A DNA stretch of 64,000 nucleotides from SAR202 cluster bacterium bin87 (GTDB lineage: Bacteria > Chloroflexota > Dehalococcoidia > Lucifugimonadales > UBA3495). This document shows positions 53,412-61,976 of this stretch, in pieces. Where the stretch lies: NCBI GenBank assembly GCA_002238825.1, contig MPNC01000010.1:59765-123764 (forward strand). The letters run 5' to 3'. A model generated the notes under the pieces. It was not told the DNA's origin, did no database searches, and saw nothing but the letters and a program-made list of their open reading frames with translations. Each line of letters begins with the position of its first letter. Positions within the stretch are counted from its first letter, which is position 1. The position numbers and the translations under genes were made by a program.

Positions 53412-53630
53412 ATGACGATGAATTGCTCAAGATGTGGCAACACGCTGTCAGAACGAGAAGTGGTTGAGTATAGGCGAGGCCTTGACAGGATGCTGTACGA
53501 GGACAATGAGTATCTGCCGGTCGGGTACTCGATGAAACATGCTGAGGCCGACCATCCGCCCGAATGTCGATCATGCAGTTATGACGACATGGATCTTATG
53601 ATCGACAACTACGGGAATCCGTTGAGATGA
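53412..53630 (+). CDS. Small zinc-ribbon-like protein, hypothetical
   Basis: 72 residues. Two Cys pairs (MNCSRCGNTLSEREVV and PPECRSCSYDDMDLM) could bind one zinc. A charged middle (YRRGLDRMLYEDNEYLPVGY) separates them. No ribosome-binding site is obvious, and a second ATG lies two codons on. No family recognised. Confidence 0.5.
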   Translation: MTMNCSRCGNTLSEREVVEYRRGLDRMLYEDNEYLPVGYSMKHAEADHPPECRSCSYDDMDLMIDNYGNPLR

Positions 53631-53778
53631 AGGCAGATTCAGGCGTTGCCCTGAGTTGAATGTGACAAAATCGGGTCTACGTCAATCCGCCACTTCTCGG
53701 GCAACATCGGGTTGCAACGTCTGGGAGGCCAAAAAAGTATCGCCCATATGCGCTGTGGCATACGTCGTCGCCGGAAGA

Positions 53779-54282
53779 TCATCGACTTCGACGAGATCGG
53801 GGCAAGATCAGGTCCTCGACGTCCACTCCCAGGGCCCGTGCGATTGCCGTGAGGGTCTCGGTTCGCGGACTGTGCTCCCCTTTCTCAATGCGGGTGAGCG
53901 TTACTCTGCCGATCCCCGCGCGCGATGAAAGCTCTGCCTGTGTCAAACCTGCGGTTTCACGAAAATCCCGGATACGGCCACCCAGACTCTCGCGTGCCTG
54001 CCGGGCCTGAGCTTCTATCCGCGGCCGGTAGGTCGGATCGCAGTAGTGGCGTGCGAAGTCCCAGGGTATCTCGGACCGGTCACCCTTGACTGTGATCAGG
54101 ACCACCTCATACGGCGTGGGCAACTCCAGGTTCTTGAGGCCGCCGCCTGCTGAAACTTCCGGCAGGTCGCTGAACGGGATCAGACCGGAGCATCCGTCCA
54201 CGAAGGTGAGTTCGATGCCTTCATCCAGCGCCGAGGCGGACGACATCATCCGGTCGGCGTTTTTCACCAGCGTCGTGATCAT
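53779..54282 (-). CDS. DUF2442-like protein fused to XRE-type HTH
   Basis: 167 residues. The N-terminal half (LDEGIELTFVDGCSGLIPFS, DLPEV..LKNLELPTPYEVV) is a DUF2442-type beta domain. The C-terminal half is a clear HTH_3: IRDFRETAGLTQAELSSRAG, IGRVTLTRIEKGEHSPRTET, LTAIARALGVDVEDLILP. Adjacent DUF4160 and DUF2442 proteins form toxin-antitoxin-like pairs in many bacteria; here the HTH would supply autoregulation. The start lies 6 nt after the DUF4160 stop. Confidence 0.85.
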   Translation of the reverse strand: MITTLVKNADRMMSSASALDEGIELTFVDGCSGLIPFSDLPEVSAGGGLKNLELPTPYEVVLITVKGDRSEIPWDFARHYCDPTYRPRIEAQARQARESLGGRIRDFRETAGLTQAELSSRAGIGRVTLTRIEKGEHSPRTETLTAIARALGVDVEDLILPRSRRSR

Positions 54283-54288
54283 AGTTCC

Positions 54289-54525
54289 TCACCTCGCATG
54301 AATTCGGAACCACTCTGCCCTGATGGCGACTGCATGGGCGTCGAAGGCCTCAAGGATCGCGCGATAATGCCCGGGCGGAGGCTCATGGGAATATTCACCA
54401 TTGTCCAGGAGGATCCGTGCCCAGTCTTCATTCCCGACGCGTATGTGGACGTGGGGCGGCTCAAAATCAAACTCCCTGGTGCGGATAACGAATTGGTACT
54501 GGCCTACGATGGCCACCGTGGGCAT
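54289..54525 (-). CDS. DUF4160 domain protein
   Basis: 78 residues from the ATG at 54525 (GGAG 7 nt upstream; an ATG four codons earlier exists). PTVAIVGQYQFVIRTREFDF, EPPHVHIRVGNEDWARILLD and HYRAILEAFDAHAVAIRAEW match DUF4160, with the EPPHVHV-like core motif. First gene of a two-gene operon with the DUF2442-HTH protein. Proposed toxin-like partner, not demonstrated. Confidence 0.85.
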   Translation of the reverse strand: MPTVAIVGQYQFVIRTREFDFEPPHVHIRVGNEDWARILLDNGEYSHEPPPGHYRAILEAFDAHAVAIRAEWFRIHAR

Positions 54526-54569
54526 ATACATCTCCAAGGAGCCCGAGCGTCCAGCTTGCTCCCCATTGA

Positions 54570-54590
54570 TTGTATCACGTCGTGATACAA
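54570..54590. promoter_or_regulatory. Perfect 10-bp-arm palindrome, operator of the DUF4160/HTH operon
   Basis: TTGTATCACG and CGTGATACAA flank a single central base. It lies 45 bp before the DUF4160 ATG. On the minus strand TACAAT, a good -10 (5/6), overlaps its downstream arm, so binding would block RNA polymerase. The XRE-type HTH protein of the same operon is the natural ligand. Confidence 0.75.
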
Positions 54591-54945
54591 GTCTTGCCGG
54601 CGCATTGACCCAGTAGTAGCGGCTACCGTCTCATCGAGAAACCGTGTGGGATGTCCTTGACATTGCGGTTAGTGAAGGCCACCGGTTTAGCCGGTTTGAG
54701 CCCTCCAAGAGGTTGTCTGCCGGAGGGAACCGAGCCAAGATGATTTTTGAGCGAGTCGATTTACCCTGACAGATTGTATGCGCGGTAGTGCGTGTAGCCG
54801 GCAAAAGAGACGGAGAACCAGCTTGGTCTCGTTCACTCGCCCATTTCGATCATTGCCCGCAGGGTTAGACCGGGATAAGGACCCAGGCCCGCGAAGGGTT
54901 TGTCACCTGGAAACCATGGCGTGCCATGATCTCGAGCTGCGCGTA
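54591..54945. other. Intergenic region before the IS630 element
   Basis: Short frames only; nothing supported. Confidence 0.4.
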
Positions 54946-54949
54946 GTAG

Positions 54950-55656
54950 TCAGTCAACGTTGGAAGGGCAGGGGTAGAAGCGATGGAGTTTGGTCCTGGC
55001 GTCGTCGGTGCCGAAGCGCCAGTTGATCGGGATGCGCGCGGCGTTGCGCCGGGTCTCGTAGGCCGTGATGGCGCGTTCCAGGGCGTCCTCGTCGGGGTTT
55101 CTCCCGTTGAGAAAGGCGCGGCTCAACGCGCTGAACTCGATCTCCGCCATGTTCAGCCAACTGGCGTGCTTGGGGGTGTGGTGGAACTCCAAGCGTTTCA
55201 CGATGAGTCGGGCCTCGGCCGCAGGGAAGGTTTCGTACAAGGACGCCATGCGGTGGGTGTTCAGGTTGTCCAAGACCACGCGGATCACTGGGGTGAGGGG
55301 ATAGGCTACGTCCACCAGCCAACGCATCTGGTGGGCGAAGTCCTGCATGGTGCGCCGCTCGGTGATAGCGATGTGGCGCCAGCCGGCCATCGGCTCGCAG
55401 AACAGGAAGAGATTGCGGGTGCCGCCTCGGCGGTACTCGTAGTCCTGACGTCGGGATCGTCCCGACTGGGCCGGCAAGGGTTCTCGCACCTCGGCCAGCA
55501 GTTGAGTGGAGGTCTCGTCGAAGCACACCACCGGTCGGCTGGGGTCGTAGGGCTCGGCATACAGGTCCAGCACGTCCTCCATGGCCGCCACGAACTCCGC
55601 GTTCATCCGGGAGATGCACCACTGCTGTTTCTGCCAGGGCTTGAGGGTGTTTTTTT
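54950..55656 (-). CDS. IS630 transposase, C-terminal DDE part (orfB, made by frameshift)
   Basis: After the A7 run the -1 frame reads NTLKPWQKQQWCISRMNAEF, then VVCFDETSTQLLAEVREPLP (first catalytic Asp), VIRVVLDNLNTHRMASLYET (second Asp) and HHTPKHASWLNMAEIEFSAL (the Glu). All three catalytic residues are present. The stop lies inside the left terminal repeat. It has no ribosome-binding site of its own at the junction, so it is likely produced as a fusion with orfA. Confidence 0.85.
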
Positions 55657-56073
55657 GAGCCGGAGCCTGACCGTCTCGTATGACAGGCTCTCCACCATCC
55701 CCAACTCCACCACCTTGTCGGCCAATAGGCGCAGGGTCCAGTGGTCGCGTCCGTCGGGAGCGTCGCTGCACGCTAGGGCGATCAGGTAGGCTTCGCCGCG
55801 ATCATCCAGCTTGCGATACCGGTTGGCCTGGGGATGGTAATATAGCACACCGTCCAATCCCTCCTCGGCGTACCGCCGCTTGGTGCGAAACACCGTGCGC
55901 TGCGACGTGTCCAGCGCCGCCACCACCTGGGACGCGCTCCAGCCTGCATCGGTCTTGAGCAGGATGCGCGCCCGATTGATGACCCGGGCCGAGCGCTGGC
56001 CCCGACGGATCAATCCCTCCAGCTGGGTCCGATCTTCTGCTGACAACCGTACCGCAAATTTCTCCTGAGCCAT
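55603..56073 (-). CDS. IS630 transposase, N-terminal DNA-binding part (orfA)
   Basis: 157 codons from the ATG at 56073. A helix-turn-helix pair (LEGLIRRGQRSARVINRARI, GWSASQVVAALDTSQRTVFR) precedes the linker RYRKLDDRGEAYLIALACSD. Near 55650-55656 the message has CTC-A-AAA-AAA (A7), a classic -1 slippery site. The orfA frame itself ends 16 codons later. Shifting gives the full transposase. Confidence 0.85.
   Translation of the reverse strand: MAQEKFAVRLSAEDRTQLEGLIRRGQRSARVINRARILLKTDAGWSASQVVAALDTSQRTVFRTKRRYAEEGLDGVLYYHPQANRYRKLDDRGEAYLIALACSDAPDGRDHWTLRLLADKVVELGMVESLSYETVRLRLKKTPSSPGRNSSGASPG
55650..55656 (-). promoter_or_regulatory. A7 slippery site for -1 frameshifting in IS630 transposase
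   Basis: Seven A in the transcript at A-AAA-AAA relative to the orfA frame. The -1 frame continues with Asn-Thr-Leu-Lys-Pro-Trp, the expected next residues of the family. Confidence 0.7.
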
Positions 56074-56189
56074 GGCTGCCGCACCTCCCGCACCGCTGTT
56101 TCCCACCACCGTAGCCACCATGGCCGGTTTCTTCTTCGATATGACGATGCCAGTTTGACCGAGTACTAGTGGGACCCGTGAGAGAGCGG

Positions 56190-59100
56190 TCAGAAGGACA
56201 CGGTCACGCTGGCCCCCAGCGTTTCGGCCCGCCAGTGCGGGATATAGTAGGAATAGGCTTGGGAGGTCACCGGCTGGGCGCGCACCGGGTAGCGGGCCCT
56301 GGCGTCGAAGCGCAGTTCCAACTCCTCGCCGGGAGGCAGGTCTTCCAGATACAGGATCACCTTTCGTCCGGCGACTTCGTAGCGCTTGACCCTCTCATGG
56401 TCCTCCACCAGCCGCTCAACCGTTTCGATCACGGGGACGAACCCCGTGGGTATCGCCACGTCCAGCACGACCATGCCGGCGTCCGGCGCGGGTCCAGTCG
56501 ATTCCGGCGGTGTGAAGGAGAAGCGGGCGCTCACCTCGATCAGGTCGTCAACCGCCACGTGGTCGGCGCTGTACCCAACGTCGATTTGGAACATTTCCAC
56601 CGCCGGACGATCCACTTCCGTCATATTGAACCTTTGCACCACCTGGCCCACCACTCGGCCTGACCCGGCGGCGCTGATCTGCAAGTCGGCCCCGGCGGGC
56701 AGTTCCACAATCTGCAGCACGTCGGCGTTGTCCGCGGTGATGACCACCCGCCGGCTCCAATCGCCGGAGACAAGGTCAACGGTCATGTCAACGTCGAACC
56801 TGGCCTGCGCCGCATACCCAATCAACGCCTGCAGGCCCACCACCGTGTCCTGCGTGGAGCCGTATCCGCCGAAGGCATTGCGCTGAGACACCAGCCATCG
56901 GGCGGCGTTGGCGGCATTGATGGCATCCCTGCGTTCCAGCAGGGCCAGCAGCCCATAGCCGGTGGTTTCGACCGCTGCCGGACTATCCCAATACAGCCCG
57001 TCTGCGTCAGCGGTTCCCAGATCCAGCAGAGCCTCGATCGCGTCTCCGGCGTAGCGGCTATCGGCAAGTTCCAGCGCATAGGCCACAATGGCCATGGTGT
57101 AGGGATCCGTAACGTCGCCCAGCCGGCTCTCCAGGTAGCGAACCGACGCATCCGACTCCCGGTCGTAACCGGCTTCGTGCAGGGCGATGGCGACGTAGGC
57201 GGTGAGCGCGGTATTGCCCTGGAGGCCGCCCAGCAGTTCCTGGTTGTGCAGGAACCCGACGGGTTCAAATGAGCCGTCATCCCGCCGGTGGTCAAGTATC
57301 CAGTCGCCAGCGTCGCGGATCACGGCGTCGTCGATGTAGATGAGCCCGTCGGCCTGGGCAAATGACTTGAGCACAAACGCGGTGAGCCACAGGCTGCCTT
57401 CGGGGTCGGATTGCCCGAAGGCGGAAAAACTGCCGTCGCTGCGCCGGTAGGTGAGTTCCCGCTGGTAGCCCGTGGTCATCAGATGCTCGGCTTTCGCCAT
57501 TACCTCCGGCTTCAGCTGGTCCGTGGCGTCCAGGTAACGGGCGACGAATATGTTGGGCGCGAACAGGATCATATTCTGCTCGCCGCAGCCATACGGCATT
57601 TGCAGCAGGTTTTCCAGCCCGTCCAGCGTCTGCGCCAGGTAGCTGCCGGTGAAGGCTGCGTAGGCGCGGTTGGAACCGGAAACCGCTCCCGGCGGCGCGG
57701 CCAGGTTGAAGTCCCGATGATCTTCGGCGGACAGGATGATGTTGTTCACCACTTCCTGGGCCACTCCTTCCGGTTCCACCAGCAGTTCCCTGATAACAGC
57801 GTCTGCCGCCGTCTCGCTGCGGGCCGTTACCTGGATGGGCAGGCTGCCCAATTCCGTCAGCCGGATGTCAAACTCAACCCCGCCCACCTCGTTGGGCGCG
57901 ACCGTCACCGTTCGCGTCGGGTTGTCCAGCAGCGCAAAATCCGCAGACTCCTCAATCTCCACACGGAACTCCTGGGGCGTGTCCAGGTAGTTGTACAGGG
58001 CTACCTTGACCGGAAACTCCTCGCCGCGAATGGCGGAATAGGGCAGGTCAACCTGCAAAAAGAAGGGCTGGAACACGGTCAGCTCGGCGTTGCCGATGCC
58101 CAGGCCGTGTTCCGGCGAGACGCCCACGGCGCGCAGGTTCCAGGTGGTGATGCTGTCGGGCGCGGTTGCCGGCAGCGTGGCGTTGCCCTCCGCGTCGGTC
58201 ATCACCTCGGCCCAAAGCCAGGTTTCCGGGAAGAACTGTCGCACCCTTTCCACTTCGGCCAGGCCGGCCGGAGACTCTGCCGCACCGTCGGCGCTCTCCG
58301 CCGCCACCATTGCAGCCGGCATCGCGGTAGAATCAGGAGCAGGGTTTTCGAAATCGGCTCCATTCGGCACCGATTTGTTCGTCATCACCACCAGACCGGC
58401 CGCGTCAAAGGTTTCGGCGGCGCCGCGCGTTCGATATGGATCAAAATGAACCTCCGCCTGCGGCAACGCGTACAGCCGTTCCAGTTCGGCAAAAACCTGC
58501 TGCAGGTTGATCCGGTTCTCTGCCAGCATGAACACCGACCGGTCCACCGCAGCCAGCCCAACCTTCGCCGGACCCGCCGTATGCACGCTGATCTCCATGG
58601 CATCTCCCGGCTTGACCTCGTCCGCGTTGAACGCAACGTCAACCGACATTGGGTAGTCGGCCGAAACCTTGAAGGGAATGTAATCGGCGGCCACTTCGTT
58701 ATTGGGCAAAATCTGGTACGCCACCAGCCGCGCCTCCGGCGCCATGGCCGGCGTCAACTCAAACGCGATCTCCGGGGAATGCGCCACATCGGAGAAAACC
58801 ACCCCGCCCCGGCCCAGCACCTCGTAGTAAAACCGCCGCGCCTCGGCGGTGGAGTTAACGCGAAAGGTCGCCCGGTCGCCAACCGATAGTTCGGCGTCGC
58901 CGGTTTGCGTCACATGGATGAAATTCCCGGACGGTGAATAACCCGCCGTCAGGGTCCGCCCAATGTAGCCGTCCGGCGACTCCACACTAACGGACAGCCG
59001 GACCGCCTCCGCCGGCGGGTTCAACTCCAGCAGCGCGCTGCCGCTGTCTCCAGTCGTTGCGGTGTGGGATTCGTCTCCGACCAACTCAAAATCCCGTCCC

Positions 59101-60293
59101 AAATAGGTCGCCGTTACCCTCAAATCCGTAGTCACCGGCCGCTGGTTCGGGGTCTCTGCAACCACCAGCACTCCGATGGGCAACCCCGGCTTGAAGGACA
59201 GGCTCTCCGGTATCAGTTGCAGGTTTACCGGCGCATCGGCAACGGTCAACAGCCGGGTAACCCGCTCCTCATAGCCGGTGGTGGGTTCTCGTACTGTAAT
59301 CTCCAGCTGCAGGTTGCCCTGCCCGCCGGCTGCCGCGACGCCAGCCACATAGCCGGCCGGCGGAAGTTCGAAGGACGCCGCGCCTTCAATCTCGCCCCCA
59401 AAGCGGGCGTATTCCTCCCAGGTTCCCACGTAGCGGGAGGCGACGATTTCCAACTCGCCGCGCACCGGCTTGCCGAAACTGTACTCGGCGGACACCACGC
59501 CGGCGATTGGCTCATCGACCAACGCCCACTCTTTGGGCAAATCAACGGAGATTTCATACTTGGGCAGTACGTACTCCTCGACACGGACGTCCAGCTGGGT
59601 CTCCTGCTCCTCCGCTCCGGCGATTATTTTCCAGACGCCCAGGTTGGGTTCGGTGGACAGTGGCAGGCCGGCCTCGGCCATGCCGAATTCGTCGGTCTCA
59701 ACCGTCCGCTTGAACACCTTGATGCCCTTGGCATCCACGATTGACACTTTAACCGGCCCCGGCAGCGGCTTCAGGTCGGAGTCCAGCCGCAAGGCGCGGA
59801 TGCGGATCTGCTGCCCCGGCTTGTAGATGGGCTTGTCGGTCTCCACAAACAGCAGCTCCGCGGGTTCCTCCACTCGCACCCTCGCGTCGTCGGTAAAGGC
59901 GCCGTCATCTGCGCCCCTGCCCTCAATCTGCAGCGTATAGTAGCCGGCGGGCAGTGTGGGCACGGTCAGGGGTATGGAGCCGGCGCCAGCTACCGATGCG
60001 TTGGCTTCCGCGACCGGACTGTTTCCCTGCAGCAGGACCAGCCTCACATCGCCCCGGGCCGGTTCCGCGCCGTCAAACAGGGACACCGACACGATTTCCG
60101 TACGTTCGGCTTGGAGTACCGCAGGAGCTGCCGCCAGGTAGCCGTCCACGATCTCCGAGTATGCCCCTGGCGCCGGCGCAGGCGTAGCCGGCCCCGGCGC
60201 GGTGGGCGTCATCTCCGACGGGAGAGTGCAGGCCGCCGCCACCGCGGCGAAAATTATGGCGGCCAGGGCCGCGTGGAGCAGCTTGAGGCTCAT
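56190..60293 (-). CDS. Alpha-2-macroglobulin-like lipoprotein with thioester, animal-type
   Basis: 1367 residues. A lipoprotein signal (HAALAAIIFAAVAAAC, lipobox Cys22) anchors it outside the cell. MG domains follow: FVETDKPIYKPGQQIRIRAL, LGVWKIIAGAEEQETQLDVR, VEEYVLPKYEISVDLPKEWA. After a variable bait-like stretch comes FFPETWLWAEVMTDAEGNAT, then NAELTVFQPFFLQVDLPYSA. The thioester loop MPYGCGEQNMILFAPNIFVA has Cys903 and Gln906. The alpha-alpha toroid (TTGYQRELTYRRSDGSFSAF, GLLALLERRDAINAANAARW) and C-terminal receptor-like domain complete it. Full-length family members trap proteases: cleavage of the bait exposes the thioester. Motifs are closer to metazoan A2M/C3 than to E. coli YfhM. 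No pbpC neighbour is present. Confidence 0.93.
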   Translation of the reverse strand: MSLKLLHAALAAIIFAAVAAACTLPSEMTPTAPGPATPAPAPGAYSEIVDGYLAAAPAVLQAERTEIVSVSLFDGAEPARGDVRLVLLQGNSPVAEANASVAGAGSIPLTVPTLPAGYYTLQIEGRGADDGAFTDDARVRVEEPAELLFVETDKPIYKPGQQIRIRALRLDSDLKPLPGPVKVSIVDAKGIKVFKRTVETDEFGMAEAGLPLSTEPNLGVWKIIAGAEEQETQLDVRVEEYVLPKYEISVDLPKEWALVDEPIAGVVSAEYSFGKPVRGELEIVASRYVGTWEEYARFGGEIEGAASFELPPAGYVAGVAAAGGQGNLQLEITVREPTTGYEERVTRLLTVADAPVNLQLIPESLSFKPGLPIGVLVVAETPNQRPVTTDLRVTATYLGRDFELVGDESHTATTGDSGSALLELNPPAEAVRLSVSVESPDGYIGRTLTAGYSPSGNFIHVTQTGDAELSVGDRATFRVNSTAEARRFYYEVLGRGGVVFSDVAHSPEIAFELTPAMAPEARLVAYQILPNNEVAADYIPFKVSADYPMSVDVAFNADEVKPGDAMEISVHTAGPAKVGLAAVDRSVFMLAENRINLQQVFAELERLYALPQAEVHFDPYRTRGAAETFDAAGLVVMTNKSVPNGADFENPAPDSTAMPAAMVAAESADGAAESPAGLAEVERVRQFFPETWLWAEVMTDAEGNATLPATAPDSITTWNLRAVGVSPEHGLGIGNAELTVFQPFFLQVDLPYSAIRGEEFPVKVALYNYLDTPQEFRVEIEESADFALLDNPTRTVTVAPNEVGGVEFDIRLTELGSLPIQVTARSETAADAVIRELLVEPEGVAQEVVNNIILSAEDHRDFNLAAPPGAVSGSNRAYAAFTGSYLAQTLDGLENLLQMPYGCGEQNMILFAPNIFVARYLDATDQLKPEVMAKAEHLMTTGYQRELTYRRSDGSFSAFGQSDPEGSLWLTAFVLKSFAQADGLIYIDDAVIRDAGDWILDHRRDDGSFEPVGFLHNQELLGGLQGNTALTAYVAIALHEAGYDRESDASVRYLESRLGDVTDPYTMAIVAYALELADSRYAGDAIEALLDLGTADADGLYWDSPAAVETTGYGLLALLERRDAINAANAARWLVSQRNAFGGYGSTQDTVVGLQALIGYAAQARFDVDMTVDLVSGDWSRRVVITADNADVLQIVELPAGADLQISAAGSGRVVGQVVQRFNMTEVDRPAVEMFQIDVGYSADHVAVDDLIEVSARFSFTPPESTGPAPDAGMVVLDVAIPTGFVPVIETVERLVEDHERVKRYEVAGRKVILYLEDLPPGEELELRFDARARYPVRAQPVTSQAYSYYIPHWRAETLGASVTVSF

Positions 60294-60667
60294 CTCAGCG
60301 TCCTTGTACGAATTCCACCGACGGCTCGGCCCTATCGGCTATAGTACGACTGTCGAAGAAAACCAGATCTGACCGGCACGTCGCATCGGCAGCAGGATCT
60401 ACCTGGGTCACATGGAGTATAAGCTCAGCACCAAGGTCGGGCGTGATCCGATTCGCCCAACCACCTATTACGTACGGCAGCGCGTCCGCAGACTTTCGCC
60501 GCCGATGGCAGCCATAGCAATTCCCGAGGACTGATCGCCGCTTTCATGCGGCTGTCCTCTGTTGACAGGCGGGCCTGGCGATAGACACGGTGCGGCGGGA
60601 TCATCATAATGGTCACCGCGAGATCCATCACCGCGCTACACCAGAAACGACCCCGAAGCAACCCAGC
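60294..60667. other. Intergenic region between A2M and the MazF-like operon
   Basis: Divergent promoters are expected here. No supported gene. Confidence 0.5.
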
Positions 60668-61213
60668 ATGACCTTACCGGCAACCATGCTCGAACCGAGC
60701 GCCACTCCCTCGTGGGCCGAGAGGTTCTTCCCGACGTCCGGAGCGCCGGTCGAAAAGGTAGAAGCGCTGGCCGCCGCCCGGCGCCGAGCCGAGGCGCTCT
60801 TCCACACCGATGCGGATGAACTCCTGACGTACATGGAGTCGCCGGAATGGGGTTTCAGCGCCGACCACCTGAGGCAGGTGAACGGCGTGATGGATGAGTT
60901 CCTGGGCGCGACCGCGAGGCGCGAGGTGAGGCGGCTTGCGGCTCAGCGCGTGGAAGAGGATGGCTCGGAGCACGGCATAGCTGGCCAGTGGTTCACGGAA
61001 GAGAGGTTCGACGAACTCCGCGATCTGCTGGACACCGCGGAAGTGCCGGACCGACTCCTGGTAGCGTGCTACGCGTGGCTGGAGGTTCACGAGTTGGCCC
61101 AGGCGGCCTACCTGCTGGCGCAGAACCGGAAGCTGCCGCAGCCTGATTTCAGCAACTTCAAGCAGACCCCCGATGAGATGGAAGGGGACCTGCGCTTCAT
61201 CAACGCGGTGTGA
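60668..61213 (+). CDS. Hypothetical protein preceding MazF-like gene, candidate antitoxin or partner
   Basis: 181 residues from the ATG at 60668. Helical and acidic throughout (VEALAAARRRAEALFHTDAD, ELLTYMESPEWGFSADHLRQ, DELRDLLDTAEVPDRLLVAC, YAWLEVHELAQAAYLLAQNR). No known antitoxin DNA-binding fold. It ends 13 nt before the MazF-like ATG, so co-transcription is near certain. The size is larger than usual antitoxins. Confidence 0.6.
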   Translation: MTLPATMLEPSATPSWAERFFPTSGAPVEKVEALAAARRRAEALFHTDADELLTYMESPEWGFSADHLRQVNGVMDEFLGATARREVRRLAAQRVEEDGSEHGIAGQWFTEERFDELRDLLDTAEVPDRLLVACYAWLEVHELAQAAYLLAQNRKLPQPDFSNFKQTPDEMEGDLRFINAV

Positions 61214-61226
61214 CTGGAAACGAACC

Positions 61227-61907
61227 ATGCCCAGCGCCCGTCAAGGCGACATCCACGATTATGACTTCGGCCCCGTCATCGGGGCCGAACTTTCGGGGCG
61301 GCGGCCGGCCCGGATCATCAGCACTGACGAGTTCAACGAGAGGTTCGGCACGGCGATAGCGCTGCCGATGTCGAGCAGCATGCCGGCCGAGCGGTACCGC
61401 ACCCGACAGCACGTGTATGTAGCTGGCGTCGATTCATGGGCATCGACCAGGCAGGTGAGAGCGGTGCACCAGCGCCGGTTGAGCGCCATCATGGGTCGGG
61501 CAACACCCGATGAGCTGGACGACATCATCGAATCGCTGGCACGACGGTTTGCCACGACCCATCGCACAGGTGCGGTGGCAACAGCCGACGGAATTGTGCC
61601 GATAAACGCTGGCACGCTCTGGAGGCTTCCGGTGATCGGACCGGGCGGCGGGACGTTTTTCGCCACCGTTCCGGTCATCGATTACAACACCGGCAACAGC
61701 CTGGCCATCACGGTGGAGGTCGAGGAGCAGGAACCCAGACCCGGTTCCCCGGGTGATGTGCCGGTAACCGTGCTGGGCTCGAACGGCTCCGTGACGGCAC
61801 TGATCCAGCGGGTGAGAACTATGGATGTCGGCGAGCGCGGTCTGAGCGCTGCGGGCCGAATACAGCCGGAGAGCGGGGGGCCGTCATCAGACGGCTCATC
61901 TCCATGA
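61227..61907 (+). CDS. MazF/PemK-like toxin with a long C-terminal extension
   Basis: 226 residues from the ATG at 61227. MPSARQGDIHDYDFGPVIGA, then RRPARIISTDEFNERFGTAI and VRAVHQRRLSAIMGRATPDE, follow the MazF/PemK fold (rGdi..., RP.lViS.d.fN, v.t....L...g.l....l..i). The canonical domain ends near residue 110. The remaining 115 residues (GAVATADGIVPINAGTLWRL, PVIGPGGGTFFATVPVIDYN and on) are unusual for the family. MazF toxins cut RNA at short motifs. The active-site Arg (RPAR) is present. Confidence 0.7.
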   Translation: MPSARQGDIHDYDFGPVIGAELSGRRPARIISTDEFNERFGTAIALPMSSSMPAERYRTRQHVYVAGVDSWASTRQVRAVHQRRLSAIMGRATPDELDDIIESLARRFATTHRTGAVATADGIVPINAGTLWRLPVIGPGGGTFFATVPVIDYNTGNSLAITVEVEEQEPRPGSPGDVPVTVLGSNGSVTALIQRVRTMDVGERGLSAAGRIQPESGGPSSDGSSP

Positions 61908-61976
61908 TCCAACCTCTGGAAGCGTAGCCGGCGGAGACCACCGGCGAGAACAGCTGCCGCTGGGGAGAATCTCATC

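Larger units (their letters stand above)
54946..56166 (-). mobile_element. IS630-family insertion sequence, possibly intact
   Basis: Ends GTAGTCAGTCAACGTTG (left) and, on the other strand, GTACTCGGTCAAACTGG (right) match at 12 of 17 positions. Both are flanked by TA (54944-54945 and 56167-56168), the IS630/Tc1 target duplication. Length 1221 bp. Two overlapping frames encode the transposase, joined through an A7 run. No nonsense codons were seen apart from the frame change. It lies just beyond the 3' end of the alpha-2-macroglobulin gene. Confidence 0.85.

Noticed and set aside
57411..58889. 492-codon plus-strand frame opposite the alpha-2-macroglobulin gene
   Set aside because: Composition typical of a reverse-complement shadow; no start site or motif.
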